Origin: Terrimonas ferruginea DSM 30193
Lineage (GTDB): Bacteria > Bacteroidota > Bacteroidia > Chitinophagales > Chitinophagaceae
Direction: 5' to 3'
Assembly: GCF_000425585.1 (NCBI RefSeq)
Contig: NZ_AUDS01000014.1
Location: forward strand, 1-64,000
DNA length: 64,000 nt
Each line of letters begins with the position of its first letter. Positions within the stretch are counted from its first letter, which is position 1. The position numbers and the translations under genes are program-made. The notes below the pieces were generated by a model that ran no database searches, was not told where the DNA came from, and was given only the letters and a program-made list of their open reading frames with translations. Shown here one piece after another: positions 15,543-23,802 of this stretch.

Positions 15543-16349
15543 ATGTTATCTATTCCCTATAAACGGACACTGCTGGTCTGTGCTGCGATGTTGTATGTTC
15601 TGTTGTTTAGTTCCTGTACCAACACCAAGAAGGCTACTTACTTCTATGGTATGAAAGATGGTGCCGTAGCTACTCCAACGCCTGTACCCGAATCGATCAT
15701 TCAGAAGAATGACATTCTCTCCATCACGGTATCCAGCCTCAACCCTGAAGCTTCGGCTTTGTTCAATGCTTCGAATGGTATCGCCACTGCCGGCGGCAGT
15801 AACGGCGGTAGTACCGGAGCCGCTGCAGTCGGTTATCTCGTAGGTCCGGAAGGCAACATTCAATTTCCCTTGCTAGGTCTGGTAAAAGCAGAAGGCCTTA
15901 CCAAGAATCAGTTGAAGGATTATATTACCAAAACGCTCGGCGACCGCAAGCTGCTCGTAGATCCTATTATCACCATCCGTTTTCAAAACTTCCGTGTTAC
16001 GGTGCTGGGAGAAGTCAACCACCCTTCGGTGGTGAGCGTTCCCAACGAAAAACTTTCTTTACTCGAAGCGCTGGGCCTGGCCGGTGACCTTACCATCTAC
16101 GGCGAGCGCAAGAACGTAATGATCATCCGCGAACAGGGCGACCAAAAGCTCATCAAACGCATCAACCTGAATTCAGCAGAACTGTTCTCTTCACCCTACT
16201 ACTATCTTCAGTCCAATGATATCGTATATGTGGAACCCAACAAAGTAAAAGTATCCAGCGCTGGCCGTACCATGCAATGGTTACCGATCGTGATCAGCGG
16301 TTTGTCGCTGGCCGTGATCGTCGCAGACAGACTTATCCCGTCCAACTAA
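15543..16349 (+). CDS. polysaccharide export outer-membrane lipoprotein (Wza/BexD type)
   Basis: 268 aa. Lipobox LFSSC (Cys25). Contains the polysaccharide export domain (about 50-140: IIQKNDILSITVSSLNPEA, GYLVGPEGNIQFPLLGLVKA) and an SLBB-like domain (about 150-215: VTVLGEVNHPSVVSVPNEKL), then a C-terminal membrane helix (WLPIVISGLSLAVIVADRL) thought to cross the outer membrane. First gene of the exopolysaccharide locus; the 208 bp upstream show no perfect promoter. Partner of the Wzc-like protein 11 bp downstream. Confidence 0.92.
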   Translation: MLSIPYKRTLLVCAAMLYVLLFSSCTNTKKATYFYGMKDGAVATPTPVPESIIQKNDILSITVSSLNPEASALFNASNGIATAGGSNGGSTGAAAVGYLVGPEGNIQFPLLGLVKAEGLTKNQLKDYITKTLGDRKLLVDPIITIRFQNFRVTVLGEVNHPSVVSVPNEKLSLLEALGLAGDLTIYGERKNVMIIREQGDQKLIKRINLNSAELFSSPYYYLQSNDIVYVEPNKVKVSSAGRTMQWLPIVISGLSLAVIVADRLIPSN

Positions 16350-16360
16350 TACGCTATTAT

Positions 16361-18694
16361 ATGCAAACAGCACCTTCCAAACAGAAAAAAGAGCACCGCA
16401 ACCTGGTCAGCGAGGTCTGGTATAAATATTTTCCCTATTGGCCCCTGTTCATCATCATGTTCATCCTTTGCATGTTCGTGGGCTGGTTCTATCTGAAGGT
16501 AACCGTACCGAAATACGAGATCAGCGCCTCCCTCATGCTGAAGGACGAAACCAAAGGTTCGTACGACGGCGAAACCCTCAACTCACTCGACCGGCTTTCC
16601 GAAAAAAAGATCATCGAAAACGAGTTGCAGGTATTGCAATCACGCAGCCTCATGCAGGATGTAGTACGCCGCCTTCACCTCTACGCTTCGTATTTCGAAG
16701 AGGGAAAACTGGTTGCGACTTCCGCTTACACCAGCACACCCGTAGTGGTGGAAGCCGCCAACCCGGATGAATTGAAGACCATCAAAAAGCTTCCGTTCAC
16801 TTTCCGCGCGTCGGACAGTACGGTGCGCATCAACGGGCAGCGTTATGCCTTGAACCGCTTTTACGCCACTTCATTCGGCAACATCCGTTTTGTACGCAAC
16901 CCGAATTTCCGTCACGCATCCAAGCGGGATCTTTACCTCACACTGACCAATCCCAAAACGGCCACGTCGGTCTTCATCGGCAGTCTCCGCACTCTCGCCG
17001 GCAAAGAATCGACGGTTGTTTCGCTTTCAATCAAAGACATCGATCCTTATCGGGGTGAGCAGGTGCTCGACGAACTCATGGCTGCCTATGACCGGGCCGC
17101 TATCGACGAGAAAAATAAAATCGCTGAAAACACCTCCGCCTTTGTAGACGAACGCCTGCTTGCCGTGCAACAGGAACTCGATAATGTGAACCAACGCAAG
17201 CAAGCCTACAAAGCAAGCCGCGGTGCTGTCGACATCAGCGCACAAGGTGAATTGTTCCTGAAAAATGTTGGAGAGAATGATCAGAAAGTAAGCGATGTGA
17301 ACATGCAGCTTTCCGTTCTCGACCAGGTAGAGAAATATGTGCAATCGAAAAACAGTGCCGACGGAATCGTTCCTTCCACTATCGGGCTGAAAGATCCATT
17401 GCTGGCCAAACTCGTGGATCAGTTGCAGGAAACCGTAACCAGCTACGAAAAGCTGAAGAAGACCACCGGCGAGAACAACCCGATGGTGACCTCGCTGAAT
17501 GACCAGATCACTAAATTGAGACCCAGCCTGCTGGAAAACATCCGCAACCAGCGCAGCAGCCTCGAAGCCACCAAGCTTAATCTCTATTCTACCAACAACC
17601 TCTACAGCTCCATGCTGCAGACCATTCCGCAGAAAGAAAGAGACCTGATCGATATCGACCGCGAACAGGCTATCAAACTCGGTATTTATAATTTCCTTCG
17701 TCAGAAAAAAGAAGAAAGTGCGCTGGCCCATATCTCTACCACCTCGGGCAGCCGCATCGTTGATAAGGCACAGGCCAGCTTTTTCCCCGTGACACCGAAG
17801 TCACAACTCATTTATATTATCGCCCTGGTATTTGGTTTGGGACTTCCCATTGGCTTCATTGCCATCCGCGAAATGCTGAACAGAAAAATATTGTTCCGCA
17901 GCGAAATTGAACACCTGACCAATGTGCCTATCATCGGCGAAGTAGTGCTCGACAGAAGCAAAGATCCGTTGGTGATCCGCGAAGGCAACCGCACATTCAT
18001 TGCAGAGCAATTCAGGAGAATACGTTCTTCGCTTGGTTATCTCGGCGTGAACACCGTCAAGAAAAAAATATTGGTCACTTCTTCCCTGCCGGGTGAAGGC
18101 AAGAGTTTTGTTGCCGCCAACCTCGCGCTGAGTTTAGCCGTTGCCGGTAAGAAAGTGATCCTTGTAGAATTTGACCTGGCCAATCCTTCCCTGAGTCAGA
18201 AGCTCGGTCTTCAGCTCGACAAAGGGGTAACCAATTATCTCTGGAACGAAGCAGAGCCGGAGGAGCTGATCCGCCGTGCTCCAGCTCACGACAATCTTTT
18301 TTTCCTGCCCGCCGGTCCGGTGCCCGAAAATCCTTCGGAGCTGCTGATCAATCCGCGGGTACAGGAACTGCTCGAATATCTCGAAGCAATTTTCGACGCT
18401 ATCATCATCGACTCTGCACCGGCCAGTCTGCTGTCCGATGCATATGTACTATCTCCGATGTGTGACGCTACATTGTATGTCGTGAAACACAAGTTCACAC
18501 CGAAGATTCACCTGGAGCGTCTCGATGAGAGCAATGCGGTAAATCCGCTCAAGAACATGGGTATTATTTTCAACGGCATCCGCTCCCGTGGCTTTACCAA
18601 AAATGGTTATGGCTATGGTTACGGATATGGCTATATACATAACGGACAAACCGGTAGCAAAAAAAAGCGTTCGCGCGCGGCAACGCGTGGATAA
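16361..18694 (+). CDS. Wzc-like polysaccharide co-polymerase with tyrosine autokinase domain
   Basis: 777 aa from the ATG at 16361; an earlier in-frame start overlaps the wza-like gene and lacks sense. Wzz domain with TM1 (about 22-45) and TM2 (about 480-505), long periplasmic coiled coil between, then a BY-kinase: Walker A SSLPGEGKS (about 570-580), Walker A' VILVEFDLANPS, Walker B AIIIDSAPASLLSD. The C-terminus has a Tyr cluster GYGYGYGYGY (about 748-758), the expected autophosphorylation site, then a basic tail. Controls chain length and export with the Wza-like protein. Confidence 0.93.
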   Translation: MQTAPSKQKKEHRNLVSEVWYKYFPYWPLFIIMFILCMFVGWFYLKVTVPKYEISASLMLKDETKGSYDGETLNSLDRLSEKKIIENELQVLQSRSLMQDVVRRLHLYASYFEEGKLVATSAYTSTPVVVEAANPDELKTIKKLPFTFRASDSTVRINGQRYALNRFYATSFGNIRFVRNPNFRHASKRDLYLTLTNPKTATSVFIGSLRTLAGKESTVVSLSIKDIDPYRGEQVLDELMAAYDRAAIDEKNKIAENTSAFVDERLLAVQQELDNVNQRKQAYKASRGAVDISAQGELFLKNVGENDQKVSDVNMQLSVLDQVEKYVQSKNSADGIVPSTIGLKDPLLAKLVDQLQETVTSYEKLKKTTGENNPMVTSLNDQITKLRPSLLENIRNQRSSLEATKLNLYSTNNLYSSMLQTIPQKERDLIDIDREQAIKLGIYNFLRQKKEESALAHISTTSGSRIVDKAQASFFPVTPKSQLIYIIALVFGLGLPIGFIAIREMLNRKILFRSEIEHLTNVPIIGEVVLDRSKDPLVIREGNRTFIAEQFRRIRSSLGYLGVNTVKKKILVTSSLPGEGKSFVAANLALSLAVAGKKVILVEFDLANPSLSQKLGLQLDKGVTNYLWNEAEPEELIRRAPAHDNLFFLPAGPVPENPSELLINPRVQELLEYLEAIFDAIIIDSAPASLLSDAYVLSPMCDATLYVVKHKFTPKIHLERLDESNAVNPLKNMGIIFNGIRSRGFTKNGYGYGYGYGYIHNGQTGSKKKRSRAATRG

Positions 18695-18782
18695 GCGAAC
18701 AGTTTTCGCACAGGTTTTTCCGGAACGGCTTTCATTCAAAGACTCATTACACATGTGCCCTGTAACTGAGATGGGCGGAGCC

Positions 18783-18815
18783 TTTTCCCGGGAAAACCAC
18801 TGATTAGCAGTTTTT
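18783..18815 (+). promoter_or_regulatory. palindrome and weak terminator-like hairpin before the antiterminator gene
   Basis: TTTTCCCGGGAAAA (18783-18796) is a perfect 14-bp palindrome. It is followed by AAAA, CTG (18800-18802), CAG (18808-18810) and TTTTT, a weak hairpin with T-tract. The 145-bp gap before the UpxY-like gene may be a site for transcription pausing or operator binding. Confidence 0.3.
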
Positions 18816-18839
18816 ACTCAACTCTTAAACCTGATAACA

Positions 18840-19379
18840 ATGGTTTCGCAAGATGGTAAACAATGGTTCGCACTTTATACCCGCCCACGCTGGGAGAAAA
18901 AAGTGACCGAACTGCTGGACAGAAAAAAAATTCAAGTTTACTGCCCGCTTAATAAAGTACAGCGTCAATGGTCTGATCGCAAGAAGATCGTTCATGAGCC
19001 ATTGTTCAGCTCCTACGTTTTTGTTTGCCTTTCTCCTGAAGAACAAACAAAAGCGTTGCAAACCGACGGCGTGATCAATTTTGTGTACTGGCTGCACAAG
19101 CCGGCGGTGATCCGCAACGACGAGATCGACGCTATCCGCCGTTTCCTCAACGAATACGAGAATGTTTCACTGGAGAAATGTCCGGTAAACATGAACGACA
19201 CTGTCCGCATTCTCAACGGTCCGTTGATGACATGGGAAGGACAGGTGGTGGAAGTGCGCGCCAATACAATCAAAGTAATGTTGCCTTCGCTGGGGCAATG
19301 CCTCGTGGCCGAGTTCCGCAAAGAGAATGTAGAGAAAGTGATCCATCCGGTATCGGCCTATCACATGAAAGCCGTTTAA
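18840..19379 (+). CDS. UpxY/RfaH-like transcription antiterminator (NusG family)
   Basis: 179 aa. NGN domain at the N-terminus (KQWFALYTRPRWEKKVTELL, FSSYVFVCL) and a C-terminal KOW segment (VRILNGPLMTWEGQVVEV). In Bacteroidota such UpxY proteins open capsule operons and let RNA polymerase read through the long downstream genes. Its position right before the sugar-module genes fits that role. An extra PAVIRNDEIDAIRRFLNEY linker is typical of the family. Confidence 0.9.
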   Translation: MVSQDGKQWFALYTRPRWEKKVTELLDRKKIQVYCPLNKVQRQWSDRKKIVHEPLFSSYVFVCLSPEEQTKALQTDGVINFVYWLHKPAVIRNDEIDAIRRFLNEYENVSLEKCPVNMNDTVRILNGPLMTWEGQVVEVRANTIKVMLPSLGQCLVAEFRKENVEKVIHPVSAYHMKAV

Positions 19380-19388
19380 TTCAGCATT

Positions 19389-19790
19389 ATGCCATTGAGT
19401 GAAGTGAAGCTCCTGGAGCTTCCGAAAATTCTGGACCCGCGCGGCAATCTGTCATTTCTCCAAAACAATGATCAGTTACCTTTCGCTGTACAACGCGTGT
19501 ATTGGATTTATGATGTTCCGGGCGGTGATTTTCGCGGTGGTCACGCTTATCGTTCTTTGCAGGAAGTGATCATTTCCCTTTCCGGCAGTTTTGATGTGGT
19601 GCTGAGTGACGGCTATGAAGAAAAAAAAATCACATTGAACCGCTCCTATTACGGCTTGTATGTGCCAAAGATGATCTGGCGTCAATTGGAAAATTTTTCG
19701 ACCAATGCGCTTGCCTTTATCGCGGCCGACCAGCCTTACAGCGAACAAGATTACATACGCGATTTCGAAGCCTTCAAGCAAACTGTATGA
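19389..19790 (+). CDS. FdtA/QdtA-like sugar 3,4-ketoisomerase (WxcM-type cupin) 1
   Basis: 133 aa. Cupin of the FdtA family that isomerises dTDP-4-keto-6-deoxyglucose to the 3-keto sugar. Family blocks: DPRGNLSFLQN, VYWIYDVPGGDFRGGHAY (His of the active site), LQEVIISLSGSFDVVL and GLYVPKMIW. 9 bp after the UpxY-like gene and overlapping the second ketoisomerase by 4 bp (ATGA). Confidence 0.9.
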   Translation: MPLSEVKLLELPKILDPRGNLSFLQNNDQLPFAVQRVYWIYDVPGGDFRGGHAYRSLQEVIISLSGSFDVVLSDGYEEKKITLNRSYYGLYVPKMIWRQLENFSTNALAFIAADQPYSEQDYIRDFEAFKQTV

Positions 19791-20206
19791 GTCAGCCATC
19801 CGTATTCGATTGCAGCGTTATTTATTTACCCCGCATTCATAACCGCTCAGGCAACATCACTCCTATTCACAACAGCCGCGAAATCCCTTTCGACGTGAGA
19901 AGGATTTTTTACCTGTATGATATTCCGGGCGGTGAATCACGCGGTGCTCATGCACACCGCCGCTGCCACCAGTTCCTGGTAGCCGTGAGCGGTTGCTTCG
20001 AAGTATTGCTCGACGATGGACATACCCAACGCCTGGTGATGCTCAACCGCCCTTATATGGGCCTGCACATTCCCCCGGGCATGTGGGCATCCGAAGTAAA
20101 TTTTTCTTCCGGTTCCGTTTGCCTCGTACTGGCTTCCGAACTTTATGACGAGCATGATTACATCCGCAACTATGACGATTTCAAAAGCTTCAGGACTCCC
20201 GCCTGA
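19787..20206 (+). CDS. FdtA/QdtA-like sugar 3,4-ketoisomerase (WxcM-type cupin) 2
   Basis: 139 aa paralogue of the preceding gene with the blocks HNRSGNITPIHN, IFYLYDIPGGESRGAHAHRR and GLHIPPGMW. The His pair in GAHAHRR is the usual FdtA active-site motif, better kept than in copy 1 (GGHAYR). The two copies may act as a hetero-oligomer or give different products (galacto or gluco configuration). Confidence 0.9.
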   Translation: MSQPSVFDCSVIYLPRIHNRSGNITPIHNSREIPFDVRRIFYLYDIPGGESRGAHAHRRCHQFLVAVSGCFEVLLDDGHTQRLVMLNRPYMGLHIPPGMWASEVNFSSGSVCLVLASELYDEHDYIRNYDDFKSFRTPA

Positions 20207-20735
20207 AATTACCGGTCGCAAAACAATATTGAAAGAAGTAACACCGGAGGACGCGGAAAACATTTGCCGCCTGCGCAATGATCCGCAGATCAACCGTTAC
20301 CTCTCGAGCTCCGAGGCCGTTTCAGTGGAACAACAAACCAACTGGATCATCGCCAACAAGGCTCGCAACGACGGCTATTATTTCAAAATCCTCGATAGCG
20401 ATCATCATTTCTGCGGCACCGCTTCCATTTATAATGTGCAGAATGGCGAAGCCGACTTTGGCCGTTACGTTTGCACACAACCTGTTCAGGCAGTGGAAAC
20501 GGAATACCTGCTGATGGAGTACGCATTCAACAGCATGCAGTTGAATAAACTGTTTTGCCGAACGGCGGAAGACAACCGTCGCGTATGGCGGCAGCATGTA
20601 ACGCTTGGTTTCCGCGAAACCGGCCAGGAAATATTACCGGGAAAAGAGCTGCTGATCAAAGTACAGGAACTTACCCGCGATGCATTTTTGCAGCATGACT
20701 ATTCATTTTTACAACGGTTGATCGACCGTTTCTAG
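20172..20735 (+). CDS. GNAT family N-acyltransferase of the amino-sugar module
   Basis: 187 aa from the ATG at 20172, overlapping the ketoisomerase by 35 bp; an in-frame ATG at 20145 is also possible. RimJ/RimL-like GNAT fold: TILKEVTPEDAENICRLRND, then GRYVCTQPVQAVETEYLLMEYAF (acyl-CoA/ACP loop) and NKLFCRTAEDNRRVWRQHVTLGF. Probably acylates the 3-amino group of the sugar made by the aminotransferase at 22481. The donor may be acyl-CoA or the ACP encoded at 22248. Confidence 0.82.
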   Translation: MTISKASGLPPEITGRKTILKEVTPEDAENICRLRNDPQINRYLSSSEAVSVEQQTNWIIANKARNDGYYFKILDSDHHFCGTASIYNVQNGEADFGRYVCTQPVQAVETEYLLMEYAFNSMQLNKLFCRTAEDNRRVWRQHVTLGFRETGQEILPGKELLIKVQELTRDAFLQHDYSFLQRLIDRF

Positions 20736-20743
20736 TTTTGTTA

Positions 20744-22297
20744 ATGACACTTTATTTTATTTCAGATACGGTTACCACTCCTATAACCCGGGAACTTAAA
20801 AAGACATTGCCGGAACTTTCCGTGGAAGAACGTTATGAAGAAGACCTGATCCCGGCATTAATGCAATGGCCCGAAAAGCCTGCTGATGCGGTCTATTTCA
20901 TTCACTCCGATCAGTACTTCCGGCACAAACCCGCTGCCTGGCAAATGCAGTTCTTACAGACGGTTCATGCATTTGCGGCAAGGCAAACCGGCCCTGTTCT
21001 TTTATCCAATCAACTCGACGACAGTTTCGAACCACGTGCATGGGCCGGCTACGCAGGAAGACAAACCAGCATGGCAGACCGTTATCGCCCGCAACTGGAA
21101 GCATGCCTTTCATTACCCAACTTATTTGTGTTTGACCTCGCGGAACTGGTGCTGAATATCGGTGCGGCACAATTTTACCAATACAATCTCGGGCATCTTT
21201 ACCAGATGCCTTACACCAAACCGGCGGTGAAAGCCATCGCCGGTGAATTGCAACAACAATTGCAATGGCTGCAGGCGGAAGAGAAAAAAGTAATCGTGCT
21301 GGACTGCGACAATACACTCTGGAAAGGCATCGTGGGTGAAGATGGGGTTGAAGGGATCATCTGTGACAACAACGCCGATGGGATCACTTATTATCACTTC
21401 CAGCAATTCCTCAAAAACCGGATCGAAGAAGGGTTCCTGCTTTGCCTCTGTTCAAAAAACAACGAGGCTGATGTGGAAGCGGCTTTCCGCAAACGCCGCA
21501 TGCCCCTGCAATGGGAAGATTTTATCGTAAAAAAAATAAACTGGCAGGACAAGTATACGCAGTTGCAATCCATCGCGCAGGAACTGAATGTGGGCATCAA
21601 CTCACTGATCTTTATCGACGACAATCTCTTTGAACTGAATGCCACCAGCGCCATGCTGCCGGGACTGACTACTTTGCATTTCACCGGTGACTACAAAGAT
21701 TTCCTGCACCTCACGCGTTCCTTCCATTTCAGAAAAAGAAATATTTTAAAAGAAGACCGCCAGCGTACGGAACTCTATCGTACGGAACAGGACCGCAACC
21801 GCCTGCTGGGTGAAACCGGTGACATGAATGCGTTCATTGATGCGCTGGGAATTGAAATGGAGATCGGCGTCAACGATCCGAAAGATCTGGAACGTTTGTC
21901 ACAACTCACCGGCAAAACGAATCAATTCAATTTTAATAAACAGGCTTATACCACCCGCGAACTCGAAGAGATGATTGAAAGGGGCTGGAAATTATTCTCC
22001 CTGCGTGTAAGCGACAAGTTCGGGGATTATGGCCTGGTAGGATTGATTATAACAAGACCGGTGGTAGAAAATCATCTCATCGAAAACTTCCTGATGAGTT
22101 GTCGCGCTTTGGGCAAACGCATCGAAGAAAAATTCTTTCACGAAGTATTCTTGCAACTACAAAACCAGGGCACTGCGCCAGGCCAATTCATTTTTACGCC
22201 GACCGAACGCAATCAACCTGCCCAAAATTTTATAACCATACTGACAAATGACTATCAGCTTAGCACAATTGCAGGAAATATTCCAGAGCGCCTTTAA
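20744..22297 (+). CDS. FkbH-like HAD-IIIC protein
   Basis: 517 aa from the ATG at 20744 (a TTG two codons earlier is less likely). N-terminal region about 1-180, then a HAD domain with VIVLDCDNTLWKGIVGEDGV (DxDxT, Asp near 187), LCLCSKNNEADV and SLIFIDDNLFE, and a C-terminal GNAT-like domain (DKFGDYGLVGLII, SCRALGKRIEEKF). FkbH proteins load a glyceryl group from 1,3-bisphosphoglycerate onto an ACP; the adjacent ACP gene fits this. In this locus the acyl group would go to a sugar. Confidence 0.9.
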   Translation: MTLYFISDTVTTPITRELKKTLPELSVEERYEEDLIPALMQWPEKPADAVYFIHSDQYFRHKPAAWQMQFLQTVHAFAARQTGPVLLSNQLDDSFEPRAWAGYAGRQTSMADRYRPQLEACLSLPNLFVFDLAELVLNIGAAQFYQYNLGHLYQMPYTKPAVKAIAGELQQQLQWLQAEEKKVIVLDCDNTLWKGIVGEDGVEGIICDNNADGITYYHFQQFLKNRIEEGFLLCLCSKNNEADVEAAFRKRRMPLQWEDFIVKKINWQDKYTQLQSIAQELNVGINSLIFIDDNLFELNATSAMLPGLTTLHFTGDYKDFLHLTRSFHFRKRNILKEDRQRTELYRTEQDRNRLLGETGDMNAFIDALGIEMEIGVNDPKDLERLSQLTGKTNQFNFNKQAYTTRELEEMIERGWKLFSLRVSDKFGDYGLVGLIITRPVVENHLIENFLMSCRALGKRIEEKFFHEVFLQLQNQGTAPGQFIFTPTERNQPAQNFITILTNDYQLSTIAGNIPERL

Positions 22298-22475
22298 CGA
22301 AGACATAGACCTGCTGCCCACCAGCAGCAAAGACACACTCGAGGCCTGGGATTCGATCAACCACCTGCAACTGATCGTAGAACTCGAAGACCGTCTCGGC
22401 GTTTCTTTTACGAAGGAAGAAATAGAACAGCTCGACTCCGTACCGAAGCTGACAGCCATGCTTGCCGCAAAATAA
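22248..22475 (+). CDS. acyl carrier protein of the FkbH module
   Basis: 75 aa. Carrier protein with [15 protein letters not shown]: Ser in DSI is the phosphopantetheine site. It overlaps the FkbH gene by 50 bp, which implies tight coupling. The divergence from a fatty-acid ACP (no DSLD block) suggests a specialised partner for FkbH and the GNAT. Confidence 0.92.
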   Translation: MTISLAQLQEIFQSAFNEDIDLLPTSSKDTLEAWDSINHLQLIVELEDRLGVSFTKEEIEQLDSVPKLTAMLAAK

Positions 22476-22480
22476 GCCCC

Positions 22481-23581
22481 ATGATCAAATTCCTGGATCT
22501 TCAGAAAATCACTGCCTCCTACCATTCGGAGATACAGGATGCCGTGAACAGAGTGGTCAGCTCCGGCTGGTACCTGCTGGGCAATGAAGTAAAAACTTTT
22601 GAAGAGCAATATGCGGCGTATTGCGGTTCGTCGCATTGCATTGCCGTAGCCAATGGGCTGGACGCCTTGAGTCTTATCCTTCGCGCCTATAAGGAAATGG
22701 GCGTATTGCAGGACGGCGATGAAGTGATCGTTCCGGCCAACACTTATATTGCATCGCTGCTGGCCGTCACGGTCAATCATCTCAAGCCCGTACTCGCCGA
22801 GCCTGAAATGATCACTTATAACCTTGATGTAAAAGAGGTTGAAAAACTGATCACCCCACGTACACGCGCCGTAATGGTAGTGCATTTGTATGGTCAATGT
22901 GGTTATTCAAACGAACTCAGGGAACTCTGCCGCAAGCGCGGGTTGAAACTGATCGAAGACAATGCGCAGGCGCAGGGAGCTTTTTATCACACTAAAAGAA
23001 CCGGCAATCTCGGTGATGCGGCCGGTACAAGTTTTTATCCGGGAAAAAATTTAGGCGCCCTTGGTGACGCAGGCGCTGTTACGACCAACGACGCTATTTT
23101 GGCAGAAACAGTAAGAACCCTGGCCAATTACGGCTCAAAAGTCAAATATATCAACGAATACGCCGGGCAAAACAGCCGGTTGGATGAAATACAGGCAGCC
23201 GTTCTCAAAGTGAAGCTGGCTTATCTCGACTCCGACAATGCCAAACGCCGCCAGATCGCGCACCGTTATCTTACCGGCATACATAATCCGCGTATCGTGT
23301 TGCCTGCTGTGCAAACGGAAGAAGGACATGTGTGGCATCTGTTCGTGATCCGCACCGCCGAACGCGAGCGCCTGCAACAGTTCTTACAGGAAAAAGGCAT
23401 TCAGACATTGATCCATTATCCTGTACCGCCACATAAACAAGCGGCTTATAGCGAGCGCAACGAGGAAGAATACCTGCTCACCGAACAGCTACACCGAGAG
23501 GTATTGAGCCTGCCCATCAGTCCCGTGCTCACCCTGACCGAAGCGGATACGATCATAGAGGCGATCAACGAATTCAGGTGA
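22481..23581 (+). CDS. DegT/DnrJ/EryC1 PLP-dependent sugar aminotransferase (FdtB/QdtB-like)
   Basis: 366 aa. Transaminates a 3-keto-6-deoxyhexose nucleotide. Blocks: [63 protein letters not shown] (PLP Lys near 188) and [19 protein letters not shown]. With the two ketoisomerases it gives dTDP-3-amino-3,6-dideoxyhexose. The TGA stop is the start of a heptad array. Confidence 0.92.
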   Translation: MIKFLDLQKITASYHSEIQDAVNRVVSSGWYLLGNEVKTFEEQYAAYCGSSHCIAVANGLDALSLILRAYKEMGVLQDGDEVIVPANTYIASLLAVTVNHLKPVLAEPEMITYNLDVKEVEKLITPRTRAVMVVHLYGQCGYSNELRELCRKRGLKLIEDNAQAQGAFYHTKRTGNLGDAAGTSFYPGKNLGALGDAGAVTTNDAILAETVRTLANYGSKVKYINEYAGQNSRLDEIQAAVLKVKLAYLDSDNAKRRQIAHRYLTGIHNPRIVLPAVQTEEGHVWHLFVIRTAERERLQQFLQEKGIQTLIHYPVPPHKQAAYSERNEEEYLLTEQLHREVLSLPISPVLTLTEADTIIEAINEFR

Positions 23582-23619
23582 AACGTGAATGGTGAATCGT
23601 GAATGGTGAATCGTGAATG
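23579..23619. repeat. GTGAATG/GTGAATC heptad array starting on the aminotransferase stop
   Basis: Starts with the TGA stop and runs through five near-perfect heptads GTGAATG/GTGAATC (about 23585-23619). Confidence 0.85.
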
Positions 23620-23623
23620 CGCC

Positions 23624-23647
23624 TTGGTTCGTGTTGTCACGAACCAA
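23624..23647. repeat. GGTTCGTG hairpin repeat
   Basis: Perfect 10-bp stem TTGGTTCGTG (23624-23633), loop TTGT, CACGAACCAA (23638-23647). Lies between two heptad arrays. Confidence 0.8.
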
Positions 23648-23691
23648 TAGAAATAATTCTAGCGCATCAGCCCCTCTCAATTGCAAACTAT

Positions 23692-23793
23692 GGCTGTTTT
23701 ACTTATAACTTATAACTTACTACTTACGCCCGAAGTATCGGGCGGCTGTTTTAACCTTATACCTTACACCTTACGCCTTACGCCTTCATCCTT
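23692..23793. repeat. CTTATAA/CTTACGC heptad array ending before the flippase gene
   Basis: Heptads CTTATAA, CTTATAA, CTTACTA, CTTACGC, then a 7-bp hairpin (CGCCCGA/TCGGGCG, 23727-23744), then CTTATAC, CTTACAC, CTTACGC, CTTACGC up to 9 bp before the ATG at 23803. GGCTGTTTTA occurs twice (from 23692 and 23744). Confidence 0.8.
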
Positions 23794-23802
23794 CTCCCTC
23801 CA

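Noticed and set aside
23579-23802. CRISPR array
   Set aside because: Units are 7 bp and degenerate, with no spacers and no cas genes.
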